A stretch of DNA of 17,894 nt. Origin: Hydrogenimonas sp. GTDB taxonomy: Bacteria > Campylobacterota > Campylobacteria > Campylobacterales > Hydrogenimonadaceae. The notes under the pieces were generated by a model. The model saw only the letters and a program-made list of their open reading frames with translations. It made no database searches and was not told where the DNA came from. The position numbers and the translations under genes are program-made. Positions 7,425 to 13,896 of this stretch are shown one piece after another (within the stretch, counting starts at the first letter, position 1; each line of letters opens with the position of its first letter). The stretch covers positions 1-17,894 of the forward strand of contig JAKIUX010000002.1 in NCBI GenBank assembly GCA_021647345.1, read 5' to 3'.

Positions 7425-9416
7425 CTATTTATGGCACTCCTGTATAACTGGTATAGGCTTTCCTATATAATAGCCTTGAAGGTAGTCGATGCCAAGCTCT
7501 TCGCACATTTTCGCTATCTCTTCATTCTCCACATACTCGGCTATGGTCTCAATGCCGAGCTTCTTTGCAAAACGCACGATACTCTCAACCAGCATTTTAG
7601 AATCTTCATCTGTTACAAGGTAGCGTATGAGCGAAGCGTCGATTTTGTAGTAGTCCACCTTCATCTTCAAAAGATAATGGAAGTTGGAGTAGCCGCTTCC
7701 AAAATCATCTATCGCTATTTTTGCGCCGAAGCGATGAATATTTCCTATAAATTCATTTATTAGCTGAAAATCGGAGATCTCTTCCGACTCTAAAATCTCA
7801 AAAGTTACCCTCTCTGGACTAGGGTAGTTGCGAAGAGAGCGATATATATGGTCTCGACACAAAGCATCCTTTATGTCATTTATGGATAGGTTTATCGAGA
7901 AACTGCATCTGCAGTTTTTAAAATAGGCAAACGCCTCCTCTATAATGATTCTGGTTAAACTGGCATATAGACGGCTGTTTTGGGCAACCTCAAGAAACTC
8001 GTCGGGAACGTGCGTATTGCCGTTTTTGTCTATTAGGCGTACCAGTACTTCGTACCTTTTGATCTTTTTGTTGCCAACTTTCACTATGGGCTGAAAATAT
8101 GGAACGATTCTATTATCCTCTATGGCATCCTCTATCTCTTTCATCCAACGAATATGGCGCTTATAGTCAGCCTCGAGACCTGTAGAGTTACGATAGTACT
8201 CGTAAAGTTTCTTTCGCTTTTTTGCGGCGTTTAGCGCAACTGAAGCCTTCTCTATCAGACGCTCTGTCTGATTCTCTACCACTCCGCCGGTAACGGTTAT
8301 TCTAAGCCCCTCCAGCTCCTTGCTGCCAAAAGAGATGCGATGAATCTCTTCCATTATCTGCTCTATCTTTTTAGGATCGCACTGTGTATAACCGACTATA
8401 GCGAATTCACTTCCGCCGATTCTGTATAGTTTCGTTTCCGGCGGAATGATCTTTTTAAGGTTTTCTGCTATCTCTTTTAAGACCTTGTCGCCCAACTCAA
8501 AACCATAGTAGTCGTTGAGCTCTTTGAAACGGTCGATATTGAGCAGCAGCATAGAAGCCGGTTTTTTCTCTTCGAGATCTTTTTTGAGGCGATATATGTT
8601 TCCAAGTTTCGTCAGGGGGTCAATGAAGAAAGATGCCAGAAGTTTTTCGTAGTAGAATTTGATCCTCGACATAAGAGTATTAAAAGATCTCTCAAGCAGC
8701 TTAAGCTCTTTGCAGTCGCTTTCGACATGTATCTTTCTGTCCAGATCCGAATCCTCTTTTATTTTCGAAATCTCAAAACTGAGATCGGTAAGTGGGACAA
8801 CCAGCCTTTTGTCGAAAACCCAATAGAAAAAGGCAAAAAAGAGTATAAGTAATATAGCCAGAGCTAAGACGAAGTAGATGATCATCTGATCGAGAGAGAG
8901 TATGATCTGCTGAGCGGGCATCTTGATATCTATGACACCGTTTATATCCCCCTCTTTCGCATTAGGGTGACACTCTATGCATCTTGTTTCCACATGTATA
9001 GGATAGAGGTAGCGTATGGCGTTCTCTTTGTCTATACGTATTATCTCTTTTCCTCTTAGGGCCTCTTGTATAAGAGGGTCGGACTCCACTTTTTTGTAAT
9101 CTTCGGGAATACGCCCATAGAGCTCTTCCACCATATCGCTGCGGTATGTATCTATCTTCATACCTGGACGAATCTCATTAAGCCTTCTTAGAATCTTTCT
9201 GATATCCTCCTTGCTCCACCCCTCTTGCATCTTCGTGTAGAGATTTTCGAAAATAAGCTGGCTGCTGTGCCTCGCATCTTCTACCGCAAGTTCGGTAAGC
9301 GCCTGCCGCTTTAGATATACGCCCACAAGTATAACCAGAGCAATACTTATGATCAAAAAGAGAGCTATCGTATTTATCATTCGACGGCGTATAGTGACAA
9401 GCTTCTCCTTGGACAT
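7425..9416 (-). CDS. Membrane c-di-GMP protein: periplasmic haem-type sensor (DUF3365/Tll0287-like), degenerate GGDEF, EAL
   Basis: A 663-aa inner-membrane signalling protein. TM1 is about 13-35 and TM2 about 178-200, enclosing a periplasmic domain with 'TRCIECHPN' (Cys146, Cys149, His150), a CxxCH c-type haem motif as in DUF3365/Tll0287-like sensors. A HAMP-like linker (200-255) precedes a GGDEF domain (about 263-405) whose signature is 'GGSEF' (334-338); Ser replaces the catalytic Asp/Glu, so cyclase activity is unlikely. The EAL domain (about 420-660) has 'EVLVRL' (Glu456), 'DDFGSGYSN' (570-578), 'KIDASLI' (Lys591), 'AEYVE' and 'LQGYYIGKP', so c-di-GMP phosphodiesterase activity is plausible. 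ATG 9416 was chosen because it gives a normal short basic N-terminus; an in-frame TTG at 9446 adds ten residues, and neither has a strong Shine-Dalgarno. It lies 74 nt downstream of the chorismate-mutase-like gene. Ligand (redox, NO or other) is inference. Confidence 0.92.
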   Translation of the reverse strand: MSKEKLVTIRRRMINTIALFLIISIALVILVGVYLKRQALTELAVEDARHSSQLIFENLYTKMQEGWSKEDIRKILRRLNEIRPGMKIDTYRSDMVEELYGRIPEDYKKVESDPLIQEALRGKEIIRIDKENAIRYLYPIHVETRCIECHPNAKEGDINGVIDIKMPAQQIILSLDQMIIYFVLALAILLILFFAFFYWVFDKRLVVPLTDLSFEISKIKEDSDLDRKIHVESDCKELKLLERSFNTLMSRIKFYYEKLLASFFIDPLTKLGNIYRLKKDLEEKKPASMLLLNIDRFKELNDYYGFELGDKVLKEIAENLKKIIPPETKLYRIGGSEFAIVGYTQCDPKKIEQIMEEIHRISFGSKELEGLRITVTGGVVENQTERLIEKASVALNAAKKRKKLYEYYRNSTGLEADYKRHIRWMKEIEDAIEDNRIVPYFQPIVKVGNKKIKRYEVLVRLIDKNGNTHVPDEFLEVAQNSRLYASLTRIIIEEAFAYFKNCRCSFSINLSINDIKDALCRDHIYRSLRNYPSPERVTFEILESEEISDFQLINEFIGNIHRFGAKIAIDDFGSGYSNFHYLLKMKVDYYKIDASLIRYLVTDEDSKMLVESIVRFAKKLGIETIAEYVENEEIAKMCEELGIDYLQGYYIGKPIPVIQECHK

Positions 9417-9434
9417 CGAAAAACTACACCCTGC

Positions 9435-9479
9435 CTGCAGCTTCAAAACAGTAAGAATAAGAGATAGTAAAAGCTGCAG
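9435..9479. repeat. Inverted repeat between the chorismate-mutase-like and GGDEF-EAL genes
   Basis: CTGCAGCTT (9435-9443) and its exact complement AAGCTGCAG (9471-9479), 27 nt apart. It occupies the leader of the minus-strand GGDEF-EAL gene and overlaps the alternative TTG start (9446). It could be an operator or an mRNA hairpin; each arm itself contains the palindrome CTGCAG, so chance pairing is also possible. Confidence 0.35.
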
Positions 9480-9490
9480 CCGCTCTCATG

Positions 9491-9790
9491 CTAAAATGAA
9501 CCCTTGTTTCTAAATTCGGCTATCTCCGTCTCTACCATCTCATCTATCATCTGTTTGTAGATATCGGCCACCATATTTGGAGATACCCCAAGCGTAAGGG
9601 CTTTGTGCCTTACATGATTTAAAACATCCTCTATTCTTTCGTCAGCCTTGATCTCTTCTACAGTATGTTTGAATTTCGCAGCCTGCTTGATATAGTCATT
9701 TCGTACTGCTATAAGCTCGACAATCTTATCATCTACTTTGTCCACCTCTTTGCGCAATTCATCCAGCGTTTTGCACTCTTTTATCTGCAT
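9491..9790 (-). CDS. Chorismate mutase type II (AroQ)-like small protein, PchB-like
   Basis: A 99-aa all-helical protein with the AroQ-fold pattern: 'TLDELRKEVDKVDDKIVELI' (8-27), 'VRNDYIKQAAKFK' (29-41), 'ADERIEDVLNHVR' (49-61), then a C-terminal helix 'IYKQMIDEMVETEIAEFR'. Conserved basic residues Arg13, Arg30 and Lys41 align with the active-site Arg/Lys set of this family. The order and length resemble the monofunctional PchB/isochorismate-pyruvate lyase branch as much as the chorismate mutases. By eye the C-terminal active-site Gln of the bacterial enzymes is Glu here, as in yeast chorismate mutase. Known reactions of the fold are chorismate to prephenate, or isochorismate to salicylate plus pyruvate; which applies cannot be decided. 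No prephenate dehydratase or aromatic-pathway gene is nearby. ATG 9790 follows GAGGG by 8 nt. It lies 27 nt downstream of two acidic small proteins, probably co-transcribed with them. Confidence 0.85.
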   Translation of the reverse strand: MQIKECKTLDELRKEVDKVDDKIVELIAVRNDYIKQAAKFKHTVEEIKADERIEDVLNHVRHKALTLGVSPNMVADIYKQMIDEMVETEIAEFRNKGSF

Positions 9791-9817
9791 ATCGGCAACC
9801 CTCTTTTTTGAAATTAT

Positions 9818-10063
9818 TCAACATATTTTATCCAAAAACTCGCCGCTTTCACGATAGCGCTTAAACTCTTCGTAGAGTTCTCCACACTCCCACTCATCCA
9901 TCATCCTACTATCGATATCTTCCAATATTTCGGCAAAGGTCTCTTCTAACTCTACTATCTGTGCAGCTCTTAAGTATTCTCCTTCACTTTCGAAAGCCAA
10001 ACGTACTCTCTTCAAATAGGGGTTCAACTCCTCCTTTATAAAGCGAACAAGCTCTTCACACAC
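9818..10063 (-). CDS. Small acidic helical protein, paralogue of its upstream neighbour
   Basis: An 81-aa soluble, mostly helical protein of unknown function; I recognise no family. 23 of 81 residues are Asp/Glu, but with 11 Lys/Arg it is more balanced than its neighbour. It aligns with the next gene upstream over its whole length: 'CEEL' at the start, 'EELNPYLKRV' against 'EVIPDVEEM', and 'ECGELYEEF' (59-67) against 'ECAEIYEEL'. Shared cysteines are Cys2 and Cys60. The start is GTG 10063, with AGGAG 5 nt upstream lying inside the last codons of the preceding gene; only 2 nt separate the two genes, so translation is probably coupled. No alternative ATG exists near. It is followed 27 nt later by the chorismate-mutase-like gene. 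Confidence 0.75.
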   Translation of the reverse strand: MCEELVRFIKEELNPYLKRVRLAFESEGEYLRAAQIVELEETFAEILEDIDSRMMDEWECGELYEEFKRYRESGEFLDKIC

Positions 10064-10065
10064 CG

Positions 10066-10329
10066 CTACTCCTCTTGCGACTCGATCATTTTGACAAGCT
10101 CCTCATATATCTCGGCACACTCATCTTCGTTTACTTCACCGTCTTGAAGGTCACTTAAAAGCTCCTCGAAAGAGCTTCTAAGCTCCTGAAGCTCGGCATA
10201 TTCTGCTTTTGACTCTTCATCGGCCTCTTTCGCATCGGCTATCTCCTCGAATAGCTCGTCAATCATCTCCTCGACATCGGGAATCACCTCTATCTCAAGC
10301 AGCTCTTTGAGATCTTCACATCCAGCCAT
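10066..10329 (-). CDS. Small very acidic helical protein, first gene of a probable three-gene operon
   Basis: An 87-aa protein with 34 Asp/Glu and only 5 Lys/Arg, so strongly negative at neutral pH; predicted helical bundle with heptad-like Leu/Ile spacing. No recognised family, no signal peptide or membrane segment. It is a diverged tandem paralogue of the next gene (shared 'CE(D/E)L' near the N-terminus, a central Pro, 'EC(A/G)E(I/L)YEE' at 70-77 and Cys4/Cys71). ATG 10329 has AAGGA 7 nt upstream. A TATAGT -10-like element inside an inverted repeat lies about 35 nt upstream. Possible roles for such proteins (metal or cation binding, binding of basic partners, adaptor) are speculation. Confidence 0.8.
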   Translation of the reverse strand: MAGCEDLKELLEIEVIPDVEEMIDELFEEIADAKEADEESKAEYAELQELRSSFEELLSDLQDGEVNEDECAEIYEELVKMIESQEE

Positions 10330-10358
10330 TACAGATCCTTCATTTATTGAGTCAATAC

Positions 10359-10377
10359 AAAACTATACCATAGTTTT
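10359..10377 (-). promoter_or_regulatory. -10-like element inside an inverted repeat upstream of the acidic-protein operon
   Basis: AAAACTA-TACCA-TAGTTTT, 7-bp perfect arms with a 5-nt centre. On the minus strand 10367-10362 reads TATAGT, one base off TATAAT, about 35 nt before ATG 10329. Same CTA-N-TAG design as the repeat at 6776-6792, although the outer bases differ. Confidence 0.4.
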
Positions 10378-10413
10378 AACCTATACAAAGGAGTCAGGCT
10401 CTAAAATATCTAT

Positions 10414-11043
10414 ATGAAATGATATATCAAAAGACTCCTTCTCTTTATCCTCTCACTGCTGTTTCTTCTCTCATTCATTCGAATATTACGAATCAGCGAT
10501 ATAAGCATGAACTACACTCTCATGGATGGCGACTATGCGGTTGCAGAAAATATCTCGGCCGGCATACATATACCTTCATAGTTCTTCTATATTGACGGCC
10601 ACTTGCTAGGTAGTGAAAAAGGTATTCACTGAGGAGATCTTCTCGCCTTCGGACATCCGCTGGTAAAGCGCCTATATCTTAAAAGGTGTGTAGCGATTCT
10701 GGACGACAGAATATTTGAAAAAATGAAAAACTTCTATCTGCAGATTGAAGGCAATTCGTCAGCCGCATGCGACTACGCCAAGAGATACAAAATAGAGACT
10801 TTTTTTGACGAAGATGGATGTTGGAAAACCCCCTACTCCAACTTCTACAAAATTACACATACAAAAGAGGTAGAAGGTCCGGCGGAACTAATAGAGTATC
10901 CAAAAACCGCACTTTCGCCCCATAGCTACTTCTTTATGGGAGATTTTAGAGACAACTCAACGCAGAGTCGCTTTTTCGGCTCCGCAGAGTACGACAGAAT
11001 CTACTACAAAGTTTGGTTCACGATAAGAGAGCAGAGATCTTAA
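10414..11043 (+). pseudogene. Signal peptidase I (LepB-like, S26) pseudogene with three in-frame stop codons
   Basis: One continuous frame from ATG 10414 reads as a complete signal peptidase I, the membrane enzyme that cleaves signal peptides of exported proteins, apart from stops at codon 3 (TGA 10420), codon 56 (TAG 10579) and codon 73 (TGA 10630). An N-terminal helix ('LLLFILSLLFLLSFI') is followed by 'SMNYTLMDGD' with catalytic Ser31 (family SMxPT; Pro is Tyr here), then '*GDLLAF' (family RGD, so TGA probably came from CGA), 'YLKRCVAI' with the general-base Lys90, and 'MGDFRDNSTQSRFFG' near the C-terminus (family GDNRDNSxDSR; Asn is Phe). No frameshift is present over 630 nt. The longest intact piece is 10723-11043, which has the box-D end without Ser or Lys and no clear ribosome-binding site, so it cannot be an active peptidase. 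Confidence 0.8.
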
Positions 11044-11057
11044 CTCTATGGCCTCAA

Positions 11058-11956
11058 TCAGGAATCTTTAGCGCAACAAGAGTCCCCCTTGCTGTAGCAG
11101 CCGCTCTTTTTAAGGATGAGAGATTTTGAAAAGAACCATATTACCAAACCCCATAGAATCATAAAGGAGAGTGTGCTCACCCAGTTGCTATCCTCCTGCA
11201 TATGTACTACAGAATGCGGATCGATCTGCATAGATTCAAAGAAGAGATCAAGCAGAATACCAAAAAAGATGGACCCTCCGACTATTGTTGCAAGATATAT
11301 AACCAGCGACTTGGTTCCAAGCATTCTCTTAACCACTCCTATCGTAACCGTATTTGTAGCCGGTCCGACACTTAAAAAAACAAACGCTGCATCGAGGCTG
11401 ACCCCGCTTAGAGCAGCCAAAGATGCGGCAATTGGCAGACTGACAGTGGCACATACATAGCAACGGCGATAGCTATGGCGATTATATACCCGATCTAGCC
11501 GTTGCCGCTTATCCACTCTCCAAGATTTTCCGGTATCGCAACTGTAATGGCCGCACCGATAATGAGCCCCCAAAACAGTGGCTTCGCTATATCGCCCATA
11601 AGAGTTACAAAGCCGTAACGAAGAGCCTCTTTTAAAACTTCGACGGAAACTCTTTTTTTCTCTTTCCCGCATTCGCCGTTACACTCGTACATCTCCTTTT
11701 TACAATGGCTTACCGCTGAAGCGATAGCGGTAAGAGAGCCTTTTGAGAAAAAGAGCCTACTGCATTCCCCTTCTACCGCGTAAAAAGGTTACTCATAATA
11801 CCCGCGGCGAAAGCTATGATGATAGAAGTTGCAACCCTATAGATCGTAAATATCCAGCCATACATGCAAAAGAGGCGCAAAAAGCAGACCGAAAAGCATG
11901 AAGGTTGCTACTGCTTCGGTCATCTCCAAAAAGCCATAAAGAAAGATAGCACCAAA
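11058..11956 (-). pseudogene. Cu/Zn efflux permease (SO_0444-like, DUF318/PF03773) pseudogene
   Basis: Fragments of one permease lie in order on the minus strand. 11956-11840 gives 'MLFGLLFAPLLHVWLD' (first helices). 11838-11776 gives 'ATSIIIAFAAGIMSNLFTR', the end of the first half; about 90 residues between them, including the family's 'PLPLCSCG' motif, are deleted. A Cys-containing linker and 'EALRYGFVTLMGDIAKPLFW' follow, up to TAG at 11495-11497. From about 11459 down to 11058 another frame gives 'YVCATVSLPIAAS', 'VGPATNTVTIGVV' and 'LVIYLATIVGGSIFFG', ending in a Cys-rich tail. The family exports copper or zinc across the inner membrane, which suits a metal-stress setting with the RND pump. 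Convergent with the signal-peptidase pseudogene, 14 nt apart. The 11058-11672 stretch is open but its first third is out of frame, so it should not be called as an intact protein. Confidence 0.75.
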
Positions 11957-12053
11957 CTAACCTCTGATACTCTTTTGCTTTTCGTATCAAACTCTTCACT
12001 TTACTAAACATTTCTTAAAAAAAAGTATGAAAAATTAAATAATTTAAGGTTCA

Positions 12054-12073
12054 AATAACAAATATATGTTATT
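12054..12073. promoter_or_regulatory. AT-rich inverted repeat in the region before the response regulator-GGDEF gene
   Basis: AATAACA-AATATA-TGTTATT, 7-bp perfect arms, about 45 nt before GTG 12118. The surrounding 100 nt are extremely AT-rich with several TATTAA/TTAAAT-like hexamers, so a promoter is expected here, but none stands out. Operator function is a guess; such palindromes arise easily in AT-rich DNA. Confidence 0.3.
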
Positions 12074-12117
12074 ATTAACTTAAACTATTCCGTATTAAAT
12101 AAAGGGAAAGAGAGCTC

Positions 12118-13896
12118 GTGCAGCAGTTACAAAAGCTTCCCATCAAAGTTATCTATGTCGAAGATGATGAAACCGTTCTTCAAGAGACTGCAAATTTTCT
12201 TCAAAACTATGTAGAAGAGTTATATACCGCTAAAAACGGGAAAGAGGGGCTAGAACTCTTTTTCGACAGAGGACCAGATGCGGTAATAACCGATTTTAAA
12301 ATGCCGATTATGGACGGTTTGGAGATGATAAAAGAGATAAAAGAACACCGTCCGGATACTCCGATTTTTGTAACAACATCATTTGAAGAGGATACCCTTC
12401 ATCTAACTCGTGCTATAGAGTACGGCATCACTCAATATATATCAAAAAGGTCAAAACCGGACAAACTCCTTGAATCCATATATGACTATTTCAAGAGCAA
12501 TGAAAAGTTTCTCTTCTCTCTCGAAATCTCCGATGACGGCAGAATACTCTCCATCTCAGAGCGCTTTGCATATTATCTAGGCTATGGGTTCGAAGAGCTT
12601 CTTTTAGAGCCCATAGAGAAGATTATAGAGCCTATACCATATATCCACAACCATGACTTCCTAACTAGGCTCAATGAAAGAAAAAATATCGAATATGCGC
12701 ACTGTATATTTAGAAAAAAGGATGGAAGCGATCTTCTATTGAGCGGATCTGCACAATTTGATACATTGGACGGGTCAAAAAAGTATGTAACAAAATGGTA
12801 TCCCATAGACTCCATAGTGCGCTCGAACGAAGAGATAAAAGAGCGTCTTGCGAAAGAGGGCTATCTTAAATCGCTTATGAAGTTCCATGCCGAAATCAGC
12901 CAGGATATTATAACCGCTTTCAAGGTTGAGGAGTTTTTGCAGGGTTTTGTTGAAAAACTTCCGAAGATAAGCGAAAAAACTATCGGCTTTCTGATGCTGG
13001 CCGAAGGATCCGAATTAAAAGAGTTATACCACAACTCCAATTCGGAACTCACTTTGTAATCTCTTATCTGCAAAACTATAGATCTAGAAAATTCAGAAAA
13101 TAAAAAACTTTACCTACCCTGTTTTCTTGCAGCAAAACACGGCCAGATGGTTTTTGTAGACGACATATCAAACCTCCCGGAGACCAAACTGAAAGATCTG
13201 CTCACCAAAAACGGAATTATAACAGTCATTTCAATCCCTATGAAAATCAGACTCAAGAATAGGCCAGCAGGCATATTGACACTTCTTTTCAAAGAGAACC
13301 ACACTTTCGACAAAGAGGAGCTGGATCTATGGCAGAATATCGCAAATACGGTAGCCTTCGGTATAGAGTCGATAAAGGCGAAGATAGAACGAGATGAGCT
13401 GATAAAAAGGCTCGATATGATGGCACATACCGACAAGCTGACCGGAACAGTGAACCGACACAGAGGAATAGAGCTTCTTGAGCATGAGATAAAAAGGGCG
13501 GAGCGTTACGGACACCCATTTTCCATTATCTATTTTGATATAGACCATTTCAAAAAGATAAACGACACCTACGGACACTCAACCGGCGATACTGTATTGG
13601 TCAAAGCAACCGAAACGATCAGAAGAAACCTACGTGCTACTGACTCTCTCATAAGATGGGGAGGCGAGGAGTTTATGATACTGCTGCCTGAAACGGCACT
13701 CCCGGATGCGGTTCATCTCGCTCAGAAACTTCGAGAACATATGGAGAAGCGCTCTGCGGATATTCCCGTACCCATAACTGCCAGTTTCGGTGTCGCCGCT
13801 TGGGAGGCGGGGCAGTCTATGGATACACTCGTACATCGTGCCGATACGAAGATGTATGAAGCAAAGAAGCTTGGGAGAAATCGCATAGCCTATTGA
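12118..13896 (+). pseudogene. Response regulator-PAS-GAF-GGDEF diguanylate cyclase interrupted by one in-frame TAA
   Basis: GTG 12118 (purine-rich GGGAAAGAGAG upstream) starts a frame running to TGA 13894-13896, broken only by TAA at 13057-13059 (codon 314). Receiver domain 1-125: acidic Asp16/Asp17, phospho-acceptor Asp59 in 'VITDFKMPIMDG', Lys110 (followed by Arg, not the usual Pro). PAS-like domain about 128-235. GAF-like domain about 255-423, with the TAA in its middle. GGDEF domain about 434-592 with 'DKLTGTVNR', 'FDIDHFKKINDTYGHSTGD' and intact 'GGEEF' (515-519); an RxxD I-site ('RATD', 506-509) five residues before suggests product inhibition. As read, translation gives a 313-aa receiver-PAS protein without output. 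The distal part has no ribosome-binding site before its first ATG (13147). It could be a pseudogene, a sequencing error or a readthrough site. Convergent with the HD-GYP gene, overlapping 7 bp. Confidence 0.85.

Noticed and set aside
9417..9446. TTG 9446 as start of the GGDEF-EAL gene
   Set aside because: It has no ribosome-binding site and adds ten residues unlike the usual basic N-terminus; kept only as an alternative.
10723..11043. Intact 106-aa signal-peptidase-like gene
   Set aside because: It lacks Ser and Lys catalytic residues, which lie upstream in the same frame before stop codons; it is the tail of a pseudogene.
10414..11043. Genetic code with TGA or TAG as sense codons
   Set aside because: Both TGA and TAG end intact genes in this window (polX, chorismate-mutase-like, HD-GYP), so reassignment is not supported.
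11058..11672. Intact 204-aa permease gene
   Set aside because: Its first ~70 residues ('FRRSFKRGSSLRL...') are a wrong-frame translation of the conserved permease segment seen in the neighbouring frame.
13147..13896. Separate GGDEF gene starting at ATG 13147
   Set aside because: No ribosome-binding site, start within a GAF domain, and the same frame continues upstream to a TAA in the middle of that domain.
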